This document shows, in pieces, positions 12,606-12,756 of a stretch of DNA of 12,756 bases. The notes below the pieces were generated by a model, which was not told the origin of the DNA, made no database searches, and saw only the letters and a list, made by a program, of their open reading frames with translations. The stretch lies in assembly GCA_027014185.1 (NCBI GenBank), contig JALWEK010000079.1:1-12756 (forward strand), given 5' to 3'. The stretch's first letter is position 1. The number at the start of each line of letters is the position of its first letter. The DNA is from Aquificaceae bacterium (GTDB taxonomy: Bacteria > Aquificota > Aquificia > Aquificales > Aquificaceae). The translations under genes and the position numbers were made by a program.

Positions 12606-12641
12606 TGGTATAATTATACCACAAAATAGGTAGTATATCAA
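12606..12641 (-). promoter_or_regulatory. Sigma70-type promoter with palindromic -10 operator
   Basis: On the minus strand, TTGATA (12641-12636), a 17-base spacer ending in TGTGG, and TATAAT (12618-12613). The -10 is inside the perfect 16-base palindrome TGGTATAATTATACCA (12606-12621). The -35 overlaps the stop codon of the upstream gene (12640-12638). The predicted start is near 12606, 19 bases before the lipoprotein ATG. Confidence 0.85.
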
Positions 12642-12756
12642 TAGCCATAAGGGAACTCACACTTCGGAGTTCCTCCTGACTTTTCGTAAGCAAGAAGCGT
12701 GTAGTAAGCCCTTCGGAGCTGGGCGAGAGCTTTTTCAAGAGCGGTAAGAGAGATTT
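12638..12756 (-). CDS. Partial hypothetical protein (C-terminal end)
   Basis: On the minus strand the frame is open from the window edge to TGA at 12640-12638, giving about 39 C-terminal residues that begin ISLTALEKALAQLRRAYYT. The segment is an amphipathic helix followed by a Gly/Pro-rich tail with a Cys (GGTPKCEFPYGY). The start lies outside the window. It precedes the lipoprotein gene on the same strand, but that gene has its own promoter overlapping this stop codon. The competing frame here (starting at 12738) is Ser/Leu/Arg-rich and runs into the lipoprotein promoter, so it is less likely. No family is recognised. Confidence 0.65.
   Translation of the reverse strand, partial: ISLTALEKALAQLRRAYYTLLAYEKSGGTPKCEFPYGY

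Noticed and set aside
1..12756. CRISPR array, tRNA, rRNA, insertion sequence or integrase.
   Set aside because: No evenly spaced repeats, cloverleaf-like sequence, conserved rRNA stretch, terminal inverted repeats or recombinase motifs were seen.

Overview
The window looks like part of a mobile replicon (plasmid, integrated plasmid or virus-like element) from a thermophilic bacterium, most probably in or near the Aquificota. That is inferred from strongly purine-rich coding strands (so the + strand is pyrimidine-rich over minus-strand genes), Lys/Glu/Arg/Val-rich proteins, frequent AGG/AGA and ATA codons and very tight packing. No rRNA, tRNA, CRISPR array, insertion sequence or integrase is visible. 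No stretch over 300 bases lacks a gene; the longest gap is about 184 bases, at 9466-9649.

Left end (1-2715): the 3' end of an unknown + strand gene overlaps a zinc-ribbon protein gene that ends in a clear Rho-independent terminator. Convergent to it is a minus-strand gene for a NERD nuclease-like/superfamily 1 helicase fusion. A small + strand gene of unknown function follows.

Central minus-strand operon (7466 down to 2705): a good sigma70-type promoter drives a small secreted protein, a frameshifted P-loop fragment, a TGT-fold protein of the DpdA/TGT type (base-exchange enzyme, possibly 7-deazaguanine insertion into DNA), a topoisomerase III with an altered Toprim motif, an XRE-ImmA/IrrE protein and a PIN-like protein. 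Most junctions are ATGA or TAATG overlaps, so the genes are probably translationally coupled. The last two genes look like a toxin-antitoxin-type module.

Right half (7579-12756): a small + strand gene diverges from the operon. A 118-residue unknown gene and a ParM-like actin with a ParR-like ribbon-helix-helix partner form a type II plasmid partition cassette. Its intergenic region holds short AAGTAGT-like repeats that may be the centromere. A + strand gene of unknown function, a divergent pair (unknown minus gene and LexA/CI-like repressor), a Cys-rich lipoprotein gene and the 3' end of another minus-strand gene complete the window.

Four minus-strand promoters share a TTG-starting -35, a 17-base spacer ending in GG, and TATAAT. 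Two lie in the palindrome GGTATAATTATACC, a candidate operator. One places the predicted transcription start exactly on the ATG of the ParM-like gene, suggesting a leaderless mRNA. Replication, partition, immunity/repression and surface functions are thus all represented, but no replication initiator was recognised.
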